Source of the DNA: Rhodothermales bacterium
Lineage (GTDB): Bacteria; Bacteroidota; Rhodothermia; Rhodothermales; VXPQ01
Reading direction: 5' to 3'
Assembly (NCBI GenBank): GCA_022825385.1
Contig: JAJDWX010000033.1
Span: forward strand, 64,680 to 99,431
Length of the DNA stretch: 34,752 nt
Shown: one piece after another, positions 8,059-17,381 of the stretch
Position numbering within the stretch: position 1 is the stretch's first letter
Layout of the letters: the number at the start of each line of letters is the position of its first letter
Notes under the pieces: model-generated
What the model was told of the DNA's origin: nothing
The model's input: the letters and a program-made list of their open reading frames with translations, nothing else
Database searches by the model: none
Translations under genes and position numbers: made by a program

Positions 8059-8849
8059 CCATACTCGACCGCATCGTAGCGGATACGCGCGAAGTCGTGG
8101 CCGCCCGAAAAGCCGCCGCGCCGCCGGAAACGCTGGAAAGCAGCGCGGCGTTCGCCCAAAGCCGGCGCTCCCTCGAAAAGGCGCTGCGGACCCCCGGTCC
8201 GGCGATCATCGCGGAGATCAAGAAAGCCTCCCCGTCCCAGGGGGTCATCCGAAACGATTTTCGCCCGGTCGAAATTGCCCGGCAATACGAAGCCGGGGGC
8301 GCCTGCGCCGTTTCCGTCCTAACGGAACCCCGCCATTTTCAGGGATCGCTCGCCGACCTGCAGGCCGCCCGGCAAGCGGTGTCCCTGCCCGTATTGCGAA
8401 AAGATTTCATTATCGACCCGTATCAACTGACCGAGGCCCGGGCCTGCGGGGCCGACGCGGTGCTTCTGATCGCCGCCATCCTGTCCAGGACGCAACTGCG
8501 GGACCTGCTGCAAGCGGCGCATGCCCTGGACCTCGACGCGCTGATCGAAGTATACGCAGCGCAAGAACTGGACCGCATCGATTTCGACGAAGCGCGCATC
8601 GTGGGCGTGAACAATCGCGACCTGCGCACCTTCGACGTAGACATCCGCCATACCCTTCGGGTCTTCGAGCAGGTCCCGAACAGCGTGGTCCGGGTGTCGG
8701 AAAGCGGCCTTGCGTCGGGCAAGGAGGTGCGCTTCCTGCGCGAACGCGGCGTCGACGCCTTCCTGATCGGGGAAACCTTCATGCGGGCGAAACAGCCCGG
8801 AGACGCCTTGACGAAACTCTTGCGCGAAGCAAACCGCGCGGACGCATGA
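8055..8849 (+). CDS. trpC: Indole-3-glycerol phosphate synthase
   Basis: A 264-residue TIM-barrel enzyme closing the indole ring of carboxyphenylamino-deoxyribulose phosphate. The signature AEIKKASPS is at 53-61 (catalytic Lys and the family pattern), LRKDFIID at 114-121, then GVNNRDL, SESGL and the phosphate-binding LIGE near the C-terminus. It is a stand-alone enzyme, not fused to TrpF. It is coupled on both sides by ATGA overlaps, with trpD at 8055-8058 and trpF at 8846-8849. Confidence 0.96.
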   Translation: MTILDRIVADTREVVAARKAAAPPETLESSAAFAQSRRSLEKALRTPGPAIIAEIKKASPSQGVIRNDFRPVEIARQYEAGGACAVSVLTEPRHFQGSLADLQAARQAVSLPVLRKDFIIDPYQLTEARACGADAVLLIAAILSRTQLRDLLQAAHALDLDALIEVYAAQELDRIDFDEARIVGVNNRDLRTFDVDIRHTLRVFEQVPNSVVRVSESGLASGKEVRFLRERGVDAFLIGETFMRAKQPGDALTKLLREANRADA

Positions 8850-9529
8850 CGAAGACCCGACTGAAAATATGCGGGATCACGAGGCTGGAAGACGCCCGGT
8901 ACGCCGCCGCGGCAGGCGCCGATTACCTCGGATTCGTGCAGCACCCCGGCAGCCCGCGCTATATCGATCCGGAGCATGCGCGGGACATCGTCGAATGGAT
9001 TCATGGCCCGAAGCCGGTCGGGGTGTTCGTGAATACGCCGGCGGACGAGGTGAACCGGATCGCCGAAAAAGCGGGGTTCGACCTGGTGCAGCTCCATGGC
9101 GAGGAGCCGGTTTCCGAAGCCCTCCGGATCGAACGCCCGGTGATCAAGGCGTTTCGCGTCGCGCCGGGCGCAACCCCCGAAACCCTGACGGGCGCGATGC
9201 GGGCGTACGAACAGGCGGCGGCGTATTTTCTGCTGGACGCCTGGAGCGACGAGGTCTACGGGGGCAGCGGACAACCCTTCGACTGGCGCGTAGCCCCGCC
9301 TGCGGCGCAGGGCGCGGGCAGCCCCGAAGGCCCGGGTGTCTTTCTGGCGGGCGTCTTTCTGGCGGGCGGCCTCCATGCGGGCAACGTAGCGGAAGCGATC
9401 CGCGCGCTGCGCCCCTTTGCCGTGGACGTGTCCAGCGGCCTCGAATCGGCGCCGGGACAAAAAGATTTTTCCAGAATCGACGCTTTTATGGAAGCCTTCC
9501 GGGAGGCCCGGCTCCCGGCGGCCAACTGA
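8846..9529 (+). CDS. trpF: Phosphoribosylanthranilate isomerase
   Basis: A 227-residue TIM-barrel enzyme performing the Amadori rearrangement of phosphoribosylanthranilate. KICGITR (7-13) carries the catalytic Cys9, and Asp131 in FLLDAW is the general acid. GVFVNTP and VQLHG are also typical. Near the phosphate site the canonical FLAGGL is preceded by an extra copy: GVFLAGVFLAGGL, coming from a perfect 15-bp tandem duplication at 9338-9367. This adds five residues in frame just before a catalytic-face loop. The ATGA overlap with trpC sets the start. The next gene, trpB, begins after 60 non-coding bases. Confidence 0.94.
   Translation: MTKTRLKICGITRLEDARYAAAAGADYLGFVQHPGSPRYIDPEHARDIVEWIHGPKPVGVFVNTPADEVNRIAEKAGFDLVQLHGEEPVSEALRIERPVIKAFRVAPGATPETLTGAMRAYEQAAAYFLLDAWSDEVYGGSGQPFDWRVAPPAAQGAGSPEGPGVFLAGVFLAGGLHAGNVAEAIRALRPFAVDVSSGLESAPGQKDFSRIDAFMEAFREARLPAAN
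9338..9367 (+). repeat. Perfect 15-bp tandem duplication inside trpF
   Basis: GTCTTTCTGGCGGGC occurs twice in direct succession (9338-9352 and 9353-9367), in frame, duplicating VFLAG. The identity of the two units suggests a recent slippage event or strong codon constraint. Confidence 0.9.
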
Positions 9530-9589
9530 CGCAGGGTCCGCGCCGCGCGCGCCGCATTACGACGCATGACGATATAACACCGTACGCAT

Positions 9590-10780
9590 ATGGAAAAAAC
9601 GCGCCCCCTTCCAGACGAACGCGGGCATTTCGGGTCGTACGGCGGCATGTTCGTGCCCGAAACCCTGATTCCCGCCTTAGAGGAAGTCCGCGCGGCCTAC
9701 GACGCCGCCCGGCGGGATCCGGACTTCCAGCGGGAGCTGGACGCCATGCTCGGGGACTATGCCGGGCGTCCCACGCCTCTGACGTTTTGCGAACGCCTCA
9801 CCGACGCCATAGGCGGCCCGAAAATCTATCTCAAAAGGGAAGATTTGTGCCACACCGGCGCGCACAAGATCAACAATACGATCGGACAAATCCTGCTGGC
9901 CCGACGCATGGGCAAGATGCGGATCATCGCGGAAACGGGCGCCGGACAGCATGGCGTGGCCACGGCGACCGTTTGCGCGCGGTACGGCATGGAGTGCATC
10001 GTCTACATGGGAGAAGAAGACGCGCGTCGGCAACGCCTGAACGTGCTGCGCATGCAGCTGCTGGGCGCCGAGGTCCGGCCCGTATCCAGCGGCAGCCGCA
10101 CCCTGAAGGACGCCACCAACGAGGCGATTCGGGATTGGGTAACCCATGTGCGCGATACGTTCTACATTATCGGCTCTGTCGTGGGGCCGCACCCCTACCC
10201 GATGATGGTCCGGGACTTTCACCGGGTGATCGGGGAAGAATCCCGGCGGCAACTCCAGGAGGCAGAGGGGCGGCCCGCGCCCGACGCGGCGGTAGCCTGC
10301 GTGGGCGGCGGCTCGAACGCCATCGGGCTGTTTTACCCTTTCCTGCAAGACCCGAACGTCGCGCTGTACGGCGTCGAAGCGGCGGGCGAAGGACTGAATG
10401 GACGCCATGCGGCGACGCTTACGAAGGGGTCGCCCGGCATCCTGCATGGCGCCATGAGTTACTTGTTGCAGGACGCGGAGGGGCAAGTGCAACTGGCGCA
10501 TTCCATCTCGGCGGGGCTGGACTACCCGGGCGTGGGCCCGGAACATGCCTGGCTGCGGGACGCCGGGCGCGTACGGTATGTGTCCGCGACGGACGAAGAG
10601 GCCCTCGAAGGCGTACGATTGCTGTCCGAAACGGAGGGCATTATCCCGGCCCTCGAAACGGCGCACGCCATAGGCTGGATGGCGAAAGGCGTACGCGACA
10701 TGGCGCGCAGCGAAGTCGTCGTGGCGAATTGCTCGGGGCGCGGCGACAAGGATATGGGGACCATCGCAAAGCATCTCTGA
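9590..10780 (+). CDS. trpB: Tryptophan synthase beta chain
   Basis: A 396-residue PLP enzyme joining indole and serine. The PLP lysine is Lys93 in [18 protein letters not shown] is at 115-122, followed by the phosphate-binding VGGGSNAIG and the C-terminal CSGRGDKD. Length and the N-terminal [16 protein letters not shown] pattern identify the TrpB1 type that works with TrpA. It follows trpF after 60 bases and precedes trpA by 15 bases. Confidence 0.97.
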   Translation: MEKTRPLPDERGHFGSYGGMFVPETLIPALEEVRAAYDAARRDPDFQRELDAMLGDYAGRPTPLTFCERLTDAIGGPKIYLKREDLCHTGAHKINNTIGQILLARRMGKMRIIAETGAGQHGVATATVCARYGMECIVYMGEEDARRQRLNVLRMQLLGAEVRPVSSGSRTLKDATNEAIRDWVTHVRDTFYIIGSVVGPHPYPMMVRDFHRVIGEESRRQLQEAEGRPAPDAAVACVGGGSNAIGLFYPFLQDPNVALYGVEAAGEGLNGRHAATLTKGSPGILHGAMSYLLQDAEGQVQLAHSISAGLDYPGVGPEHAWLRDAGRVRYVSATDEEALEGVRLLSETEGIIPALETAHAIGWMAKGVRDMARSEVVVANCSGRGDKDMGTIAKHL

Positions 10781-10795
10781 ATATCTCTGGACATC

Positions 10796-11629
10796 ATGCA
10801 ACGACTCCGGGACACGCTGGCGGCTTGCAAGGAGCGCGGCGAAAAAGCCATGGGCCTGTTTATGACCAGCGGCTTCCCCGACCCCGAAAGCACGCTGCCC
10901 GTGCTGCGCGCGATGGATCGCGGCGGCGCCGATTTCATCGAACTCGGCATGCCTTTCAGCGACCCGCTGGCGGAAGGGTTGCCTATCCAGCGCGCCAGCG
11001 AACGCGCCTTGCGCGCGGGCACGCGCATGCAGGATACGCTCCGAACCGCCGCCGCCTTCCGCGACGAAAGCGATACCCCCCTCCTCTTGATGGGATACGC
11101 AAACCCGATCCGGCAATACGGCGCGGCCCCCTTTTGCCGCGATGCGCGCGCGGCGGGCGTCGACGGGTTGATTCTGGCCGACGTACCCCTTGAAGAACAG
11201 GCTCCCTTTGCCCGCGAGGCCGCTTCCGCCCGCCTGGGATTCGTCAGCCTGATCGCCCCGAACACGCCGGACGAACGCATTCGGAAAATCGACGAAACCG
11301 CCACGGCGTTCGTGTACGCGGTCTCGATAACCGGACTCACCGGCTCGGGCCTCGGCGCCGTCGAGCGCGTGGAGGCCTACCTGAGGCGGGCGCGCGGCGT
11401 CGTGCGAAAAAACCCCCTGCTGGTCGGATTCGGCGTCCGCAACCATGCCGACGCCGCGCGCCTGAGTCGCCACGCCGACGGATTCATCGTCGGGTCGGCG
11501 CTCATCGAGCAGGTAGAAGCGCTGTGGGACGGCGAACCGCAACCCGCCGAAACGCGCTACGAAGCCATTCGCCGTTTCGTCCGCGCGCTGAAAACGGGCG
11601 ACGGCGCCGCGCAGGAAAAAACCCGATAA
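10796..11629 (+). CDS. trpA: Tryptophan synthase alpha chain
   Basis: A 277-residue TIM barrel that releases indole from indole-3-glycerol phosphate and passes it to TrpB. Residue numbering lines up with the enteric enzyme without gaps in this region: catalytic Glu49 is in FIELG, but the second catalytic residue, normally Asp60 in PLADGPTIQ, is Glu60 in PLAEGLPIQ. The active-site loop ITGLTGSG and the phosphate-site motifs VGFGV and GSALIE are present. The substitution keeps the charge and may be a lineage trait. This is the last gene of the trp run; 84 non-coding bases follow with no convincing terminator. Confidence 0.94.
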   Translation: MQRLRDTLAACKERGEKAMGLFMTSGFPDPESTLPVLRAMDRGGADFIELGMPFSDPLAEGLPIQRASERALRAGTRMQDTLRTAAAFRDESDTPLLLMGYANPIRQYGAAPFCRDARAAGVDGLILADVPLEEQAPFAREAASARLGFVSLIAPNTPDERIRKIDETATAFVYAVSITGLTGSGLGAVERVEAYLRRARGVVRKNPLLVGFGVRNHADAARLSRHADGFIVGSALIEQVEALWDGEPQPAETRYEAIRRFVRALKTGDGAAQEKTR

Positions 11630-11713
11630 GCCGCTGGCGCGGCAACCGGAAACCGTTCCATGCGTTAGAAATAAACCCTTCCTTTGTTTTTGCACCGGAT
11701 TTTCGAACGGACC

Positions 11714-12844
11714 ATGATTGCATTCCCGGAAAACACGGCGCGGTTTCGCACCCCGATCGCCTGGTTGGCGGCAGGCCTTGTCGCGCTGGCCGGATGCGGC
11801 GGCGAAAGCGATTTTCGACCCAGGGCGGTCGGACAGGACGCCGAAATCCTTGTGGTGGCCGATTCGCTGGACTGGCATGGCGCCATCGGGGACGCGCTCC
11901 GCGAAACGGTCGGACAATTCATCAGCACCCTGCCCGCCCCCGAACGGCAGTTCGACTTGCGGCACGCGCCCCTTGCAACCGAACGCGACCTGGAAATGGC
12001 GCGGCGGCGCAAGAACGTGATCTTCGCGGCGGCCTTCAACGATTCCACCAACGAGGCGGAATACCTCCGAAACGTATTCGATCCGGCCACTCGGGAAACC
12101 ATTCGCGAGGAAGGCGGCGTGGCGGTGTCCCGCGAAAACATTTTTCGACGGGATCAGCAGGTATACTATATCGCAGGCGAAAACAAGGAAGACGTGGTAC
12201 AGGCCATCTATGATCGGGCGGAAGGGGTGTCCGGCCAGTTCAACCGGATCGCCCGCCGCCGACTCGCCGCAGAAATGTTCGACCGGGGGCGGCAGTTCGA
12301 AATCGAGGAGGAACTGGCCGCCATGTACGACTTCGCCGTGAACGTGCAGCACGATTATCTCATTGCGATCGATACAAGCGATTTCGTATGGCTCCGGCGG
12401 ATCCTGCCCGACACGTGGCGAAGCGTGTTCGTTCATTTTATCGAGAACGCCGACCCCCGGCTCTTGACGCCCGAATGGATTTACGACACGCGCGATTCCC
12501 TGGGTCGCCAGTACATTCAGGGCAACCTGGGCGGATGGGTAGAGATAGACCGCAGGGAGACGAGGCCGCTGGAAACCAGAAACATTAACTTCCTGGGCCG
12601 ATACGGCTTCGAAACGCGCGGACTGTGGCGCATGGTCGGCGACGAGGACGGTCGAAAAGTAGAATTCGGGATGGGCGGTCCCTTCGTTACCTACGCGTTC
12701 TACGACGAACCGACACGGCGGCTATACATGATCGACGGCATGGTTTTCGCGCCGGGGTACGACAAGAGAGAATTCCTTCGGCAGATGGAAGCGATCGCCT
12801 GGACCTTCCGCTCCGTGGACGCCGCCGCAGAAAGCAGCGGCTGA
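11714..12844 (+). CDS. DUF4837 family lipoprotein
   Basis: A 376-residue exported protein with a lipoprotein signal: hydrophobic stretch at about 14-25, then LAGC with the lipidated Cys28. The mature part begins with [22 protein letters not shown], the typical opening of DUF4837, a family found in Bacteroidota whose function is not known to me. The start at MIAFPEN was chosen because it puts the signal peptide at a normal distance; an upstream in-frame TTG has no support. It lies between trpA and hisG on the same strand, but the 84-base gap makes shared transcription uncertain. Confidence 0.8.
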   Translation: MIAFPENTARFRTPIAWLAAGLVALAGCGGESDFRPRAVGQDAEILVVADSLDWHGAIGDALRETVGQFISTLPAPERQFDLRHAPLATERDLEMARRRKNVIFAAAFNDSTNEAEYLRNVFDPATRETIREEGGVAVSRENIFRRDQQVYYIAGENKEDVVQAIYDRAEGVSGQFNRIARRRLAAEMFDRGRQFEIEEELAAMYDFAVNVQHDYLIAIDTSDFVWLRRILPDTWRSVFVHFIENADPRLLTPEWIYDTRDSLGRQYIQGNLGGWVEIDRRETRPLETRNINFLGRYGFETRGLWRMVGDEDGRKVEFGMGGPFVTYAFYDEPTRRLYMIDGMVFAPGYDKREFLRQMEAIAWTFRSVDAAAESSG

Positions 12845-12944
12845 TACGCCCCCGAAACATCTTTCCCCTGTCCGCTGTACGCCCGGCGCCCCGCCCTTTT
12901 TCTTGCAACGGCGCTCCGCGCGCGCATGCCCCGCAAACGTATCC

Positions 12945-13853
12945 ATGGCCACCGCTACCGATAACAAGGCGTCGCCTTCTCCCGTGTTGCGCCTCGGACT
13001 TCCCAAAGGCAGTCTGCAAACCGCCACGCTGGAGCTTTTGCAGCGCGCCGGCTACGCCTTTTCCACCCGCGAGCGATCCTATTTTCCGTCCACGGACGAC
13101 GAGGAAGTGCGGGCCATGCTGGTTCGGGCCCAGGAAATGGCGCGCTATGTCATGGACGGCGTATTCGACGCGGGCATTACGGGCAAGGATTGGGTGCTTG
13201 AAACGGAGGCGGACGTGCACCCGGTAAGCGACCTTGTCTACTCGAAAACCAGCATGCGCCCCGTGCGATGGGTCCTGGCCGTGCCCGAGCATTCCGATAT
13301 ACGGTCCGTACAGGATCTGCAAGGCAAGCGCATCGCCACGGAAGTCGTGCATATCGCAAGCGCATGGCTGCGCGAGCACGGCGTCGAGGCCGACGTGGAA
13401 TTTTCCTGGGGGGCCACCGAGGCCAAATGCCCCGATCTCGTGGACGCCATCGTCGAGGTGACCGAAACCGGTTCGTCGCTGCGGGCCAACAAACTGCGCA
13501 TCGTGGAGGTGCTGATGCACTCGAATACGCAGCTCGTCGCCAACCGGGAAGCCTGGAAAGACCCCTGGAAGCGGCGAAAAATCGAAAGCATCGCCATGCT
13601 GATGCAGGGGGCGATCCGGGCCGAGGGGCGCGTGGGCCTCAAACTCAATGCGCGGCGGGACCGCGTGGAGCAAATTATCGGATTGCTGCCCGCCCTGCGC
13701 ATGCCCACCGTGGCGCCGCTGGCGAACGGGGAAGACTGGGTAGCGATCGAAACGGTCATCGAAGAACGCCATGTGCGGGGGCTTATCCCCGACCTGAAGC
13801 GGCTGGGCGCCGAGGGCATCATCGAGTACGCCCTGAACAAAATCATTCCGTAG
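12945..13853 (+). CDS. hisG: ATP phosphoribosyltransferase, long form
   Basis: A 302-residue enzyme catalysing the first step of histidine synthesis from ATP and [14 protein letters not shown] near the N-terminus, DAGITGKDW, and the PRPP-binding segment [13 protein letters not shown] are present. The C-terminal 80 residues (from about 215) form the PII-like regulatory domain with the [14 protein letters not shown] ending, so this is the long, histidine-inhibited form that needs no HisZ. The ATG at 12945 was chosen; the frame is open to 12903 through a TTG. No other his genes are nearby. Confidence 0.95.
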   Translation: MATATDNKASPSPVLRLGLPKGSLQTATLELLQRAGYAFSTRERSYFPSTDDEEVRAMLVRAQEMARYVMDGVFDAGITGKDWVLETEADVHPVSDLVYSKTSMRPVRWVLAVPEHSDIRSVQDLQGKRIATEVVHIASAWLREHGVEADVEFSWGATEAKCPDLVDAIVEVTETGSSLRANKLRIVEVLMHSNTQLVANREAWKDPWKRRKIESIAMLMQGAIRAEGRVGLKLNARRDRVEQIIGLLPALRMPTVAPLANGEDWVAIETVIEERHVRGLIPDLKRLGAEGIIEYALNKIIP

Positions 13854-13863
13854 CGATCCGGGC

Positions 13864-14238
13864 ATGACGCACCCGCTCCCCGCCTCGTCTCGCCCGCCCG
13901 CAACCGCCGTGCGGACCGGACGCCTTGCCCTCGTCGCAGCATGCCTTGCCTGGGCGATGCTCCCTGCGTGCGGCGGGGATGCGCGCCCGCCCGTCCCCGA
14001 CGACGCCATGGTGGCCGCGCTGGCCGAAATGCATCTCTTGCAAGCCCGGGCCGGGTACGCGGAAATCCCTTTCGAGGAAGCGCAGGATTCGCTTCTCGCG
14101 GCCCATGGACTCGACAGCGCGGCCTGGGCCAACGCCCTCGCCTGGTATACGTCCCGCCCGGAAATCCTGGCCGGGATATACGGGCGCGTGGTCGATACGC
14201 TTCAGGCGCAGCAAATCCCTCAGGTCGAAACAGAATAA
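13864..14238 (+). CDS. DUF4296 family lipoprotein
   Basis: A 124-residue protein with a lipoprotein signal ending AMLPAC (Cys36). The mature part has DDAMVAALAEMHLLQAR followed by a second helix and the WYTSRPEILAGIYGRVVDTL ending, the characteristic shape of DUF4296, a small Bacteroidota lipoprotein family of unknown role. It starts 10 bases after hisG and ends 11 bases before the convergent recQ. Confidence 0.75.
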   Translation: MTHPLPASSRPPATAVRTGRLALVAACLAWAMLPACGGDARPPVPDDAMVAALAEMHLLQARAGYAEIPFEEAQDSLLAAHGLDSAAWANALAWYTSRPEILAGIYGRVVDTLQAQQIPQVETE

Positions 14239-14249
14239 GGGTACGCCGA

Positions 14250-16214
14250 TCAGGACGCCGCCGCAAGCATCGCCGTGGCCTTCGCCGTAAGTTCGGGCGC
14301 GCCGCCCAGGGGCGTGGACGGCGCGAGATACCCCTCGTTGATGAGCCAGCCAAGCAACTGATCGACCCGGTACGCAGGCGTTCGCGTCCCTTCGAGCCAT
14401 TCCCGACGGGGCTTCCCCTCGGCGATCTGCCGAAGCAATTGCCGTACGACGGGGGATTCGAGAGGAGGCGGCCGGTAGGCTTCGTGCCGTCCGAGGCATA
14501 CGTCGCACGCGCCGCACCGCGCCGACGTCGCCTCGCCAAAATACGTCAGCAGAAAATGCCGTCGGCAGGTCGTCGAACGCGCAAAGCGGATCATCTGATC
14601 GAGTTGCGCCTCTGCCCGCTTGCGCGCGGCGGCGATCCGGTCCCCATCGATGGGAAGGCGGGCGCTGCGGGCATGCGTCAGCGCGACGCGCACCACCCGA
14701 TCCGGGGGAATCCAGTCGAGCCATTCCCCTTTTTGCAGGTACTCCATGCCTTTCAGGAGGCGGTCCGGGGCCAGCTCCGTCCGCCGCGCCAGCGCGCGAA
14801 CGTCGATTTCTCGCCAATCCGAAAAAGCGCCTGCGTCCACCGTACGCAATAGCGTCTGCAAAAACGCGCCGAGGGCCGTCTCCTCGTTCCGTTCGGCATA
14901 TTCCCGAAACGCCGGGGCGTCGCAGCGACAACGAATCAGTCCGGCTTGCTCCCGCTGCGGGAGGATGCGCCAGGCTTCCTGCCGTTCGAGCAGGGTCACG
15001 GCGGTGCGGATTTTCCCCTCGGCAAACCCCGTGAGGCGACGTACGGCATCGATCCGCACCGGCGCGGGGGCGTCCGCTTCGGCCCCCACGGCCACCTGCG
15101 CCAGGCTGCACACCGCGTCATAGACCTTGCGCACTTCTTTCGGCGCAGGATGGCTTTCCTCAATCAGCCTACGCGGCGTATCCTCGTCCCCCTGATGATA
15201 CAGCAGCGCGGCCCAGGACGTCTTCCCGTCTCTTCCCCCGCGCCCCGCCTCCTGATAATATCCTTCCAGCGTACCCGGCAAATCGACATGCACCACAAAG
15301 CGCACGTCCGGCTTGTCGATGCCCATCCCGAACGCGTTCGTGGCCACCATAATCCGCTGATCCCCGCGCACCCATCCGGTCTGCATCCGTTCCCGCACGG
15401 ACCCTTCCATCCCGCCGTGATACGAGGCAACGGACACATTGCGGCGGGCAAGCCAGGCAGCCCATCGTTCGACGCCCTTGCGGGTGCTCGAATACAAAAT
15501 GCCGGGACCCGGAACGCCCTCCAGCACGTCCAGCGCCTTGGACCGCTTGTTTTCTGTCTGGAAAACGGACCAGACGATATTCGAACGGTCGAACCCCCGG
15601 ATAATGCGTTCCGGCTGACGCAGCGCCAGCTGCTCGACAATATCCCTGCGCACGTGGGGCGTCGCGGTCGCGGTAAGGGCGATCGTCGGCGGATCGCCCA
15701 TGTGCTTGCGCGCAGCGGCGATCCGGAGATAGGAAGGCCGGAAATTATGCCCCCACTCGGAAATACAATGTGCCTCGTCCACGGCGAGCAAGGAAATATT
15801 CATCCGCGGGGCCCGCGCGGCGAACGCTTCCGACGCCAGCCGTTCGGGAGCGAGATACAGCAAGCGATACCGCCCATGCTCGGCGTCGAGCCATCGCTGT
15901 TCTATCTCGCGGCGCGACAAGGCGCTGTTAATGTAGGCTGCCTCGACGCCATGCGCATTCAGCGCCGACACCTGATCCTGCATGAGCGCGATCAGCGGAG
16001 AAACGACCAGCGTAAGCCCTTCGTACAACAGCGCCGGAACCTGGTAGCAAATGGATTTTCCCCCGCCGGTGGGCAGCACCGCAAGCACGTCCCGCCCTTC
16101 GACAATGGGCTGGACAATGTCCCATTGCCCGGGCCGAAAGTCGTCGTACCCCCAGTAGGCGCGGAGTACGCGACAAGCGTCTTCATACGATGGGTACTTC
16201 CCTGCCATGACCAT
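14250..16214 (-). CDS. recQ: ATP-dependent DNA helicase RecQ
   Basis: A 654-residue superfamily 2 helicase that unwinds DNA 3' to 5' in recombination and fork repair. Walker A TGGGKS is at 49-54, DEAH at 146-149, TATAT is motif III, and GRGGRDG belongs to motif VI. The RecQ zinc site has four cysteines, one in TTCRRHF and three in RCGACDVC. A winged-helix-like part follows, but I see no typical HRDC domain at the C-terminus. Two starts are possible, at 16214 and 16208; neither has a clear ribosome-binding site. It diverges from the glycosyltransferase gene across 105 bases. Confidence 0.95.
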   Translation of the reverse strand: MVMAGKYPSYEDACRVLRAYWGYDDFRPGQWDIVQPIVEGRDVLAVLPTGGGKSICYQVPALLYEGLTLVVSPLIALMQDQVSALNAHGVEAAYINSALSRREIEQRWLDAEHGRYRLLYLAPERLASEAFAARAPRMNISLLAVDEAHCISEWGHNFRPSYLRIAAARKHMGDPPTIALTATATPHVRRDIVEQLALRQPERIIRGFDRSNIVWSVFQTENKRSKALDVLEGVPGPGILYSSTRKGVERWAAWLARRNVSVASYHGGMEGSVRERMQTGWVRGDQRIMVATNAFGMGIDKPDVRFVVHVDLPGTLEGYYQEAGRGGRDGKTSWAALLYHQGDEDTPRRLIEESHPAPKEVRKVYDAVCSLAQVAVGAEADAPAPVRIDAVRRLTGFAEGKIRTAVTLLERQEAWRILPQREQAGLIRCRCDAPAFREYAERNEETALGAFLQTLLRTVDAGAFSDWREIDVRALARRTELAPDRLLKGMEYLQKGEWLDWIPPDRVVRVALTHARSARLPIDGDRIAAARKRAEAQLDQMIRFARSTTCRRHFLLTYFGEATSARCGACDVCLGRHEAYRPPPLESPVVRQLLRQIAEGKPRREWLEGTRTPAYRVDQLLGWLINEGYLAPSTPLGGAPELTAKATAMLAAAS

Positions 16215-16319
16215 AGCGCCCGAACGATACCGCGTTCAACTCGTTGGATAAGGATACTTTCTGTCCGCCCCGCCGGATTCGCAGCAAAATACGACCGCGC
16301 GCAACAAAGCCCAGTCGGC

Positions 16320-17378
16320 ATGGCCGAAATACGCCCTCGGGTATCCATTATTATCGTTACCTGGAACGCATTGCCGCTCCTGAAGCAATGTTTCCCTTCC
16401 GTTGCGGCCACCCGATACGAAAATCTGGAAATCGTGCTGGCCGACAATGCTTCGGACGATGGTTCCGCCGAATGGATCCGGGAGCGTTTCCCCGCCGTAC
16501 GGATCGTGCGCTATGCGGAAAACGCCCTGTTTTGCCGGGGCAACAACCAGGCTATTCCGCATGCTACGGGAAAATACGCGCTGCTGCTGAATAACGACGT
16601 CGCCGTGCCGCCCGACTGGCTCGACCCGCTCGTGGACGAAATGGAAGCCCACGACGACGTAGCGGCCGCGCAACCCAAGATATTGCAATACGAGGACCGC
16701 TCCCGGTTCGAATACGCCGGCGCGGCGGGCGGGTTCATGGATCGGCTGGGATACCCCTTTGCCCGCGGGCGCATTTTTTTCCGGCTGGAAAAGGACCGCG
16801 GACAATACGACGAACCCCGGGATATTTTCTGGGGGTCGGGGGCAGCCCTCTTGCTCCGCCGATCCGCCCTGAACGAGGTGGGGTTGCTGGACGAGCGCTT
16901 CGGCATGCACATGGAAGAGATAGACCTGTGCTGGCGACTCCAGCGAGCCGGGTACCGGATCCGCGTACAGCCCGCCAGCGAAGTCTATCATATCGGGGGC
17001 GGCACGTTGCAGCGAGGCAGCGTTCGCAAAACCTATCTGACGTTCCGGAATAACCTGCTGATGCTGTACAAAAATCTTCCGGAATCCGAATGGAAACGGG
17101 TGTTCGCCGCGCGATGCGCCCTGGACGCGGCGGCGGCGGCGCGAACGCTGGCGCAGGGACGGCCCGCAGAAGCCGCGGCCATCATGCGGGCCTATACCGA
17201 TGCGCATCGCATGAAGGATTCCTGGACGCACGGCGGCGCGCGACCCGCGACGCTTGCGGAAACCGTGCTGCCTTCCTACCGAAACAGCATCGTCGTCGAT
17301 TATTTCGCGCGCGGTCGGCGGCGCTTCGACGCGTTGCCGCAAAAAGCCTTCGCTTCGCCGCCGCGCGACGCCGCATAA
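16320..17378 (+). CDS. Family 2 glycosyltransferase, WbbL/rhamnosyltransferase-like
   Basis: A 352-residue GT-A fold enzyme. VSIIIVTWNALPLL opens the fold, the nucleotide-binding DNASDDGS is at 42-49, and NND at 91-93 takes the DxD metal-binding place. Further on are FWGSGAALLLRRSA and HMEEIDLCWRLQRAGYR, which contain the usual acceptor and catalytic motifs, then HIGGGT and the TFRNNLLML segment. This layout is shared by rhamnosyl and related transferases of O-antigen and cell-surface polysaccharides. The donor and acceptor cannot be told from the sequence. No other polysaccharide genes are adjacent. Only three bases separate its stop from the convergent EamA gene. Confidence 0.88.
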   Translation: MAEIRPRVSIIIVTWNALPLLKQCFPSVAATRYENLEIVLADNASDDGSAEWIRERFPAVRIVRYAENALFCRGNNQAIPHATGKYALLLNNDVAVPPDWLDPLVDEMEAHDDVAAAQPKILQYEDRSRFEYAGAAGGFMDRLGYPFARGRIFFRLEKDRGQYDEPRDIFWGSGAALLLRRSALNEVGLLDERFGMHMEEIDLCWRLQRAGYRIRVQPASEVYHIGGGTLQRGSVRKTYLTFRNNLLMLYKNLPESEWKRVFAARCALDAAAAARTLAQGRPAEAAAIMRAYTDAHRMKDSWTHGGARPATLAETVLPSYRNSIVVDYFARGRRRFDALPQKAFASPPRDAA

Positions 17379-17381
17379 GGG

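Noticed and set aside
8867-9529. A possible trpC-trpF fusion because of the tight junction.
   Set aside because: The trpC stop TGA and trpF start ATG overlap as ATGA in different frames, so they are two separate proteins.
9677-12436. A very long minus-strand open frame (over 900 codons) opposite trpB, trpA and the DUF4837 gene.
   Set aside because: It is a shadow of GC-rich coding DNA. The translation is rich in Arg, Gly, His and Pro without domains, while the plus strand encodes clear enzymes.
16249-16262. AAGGATACTTTCTG just before the glycosyltransferase gene resembles the start of the MITE-like terminal repeat.
   Set aside because: Only about ten bases match, the rest of the terminal repeat and the internal hairpin are absent, so it is most likely chance.
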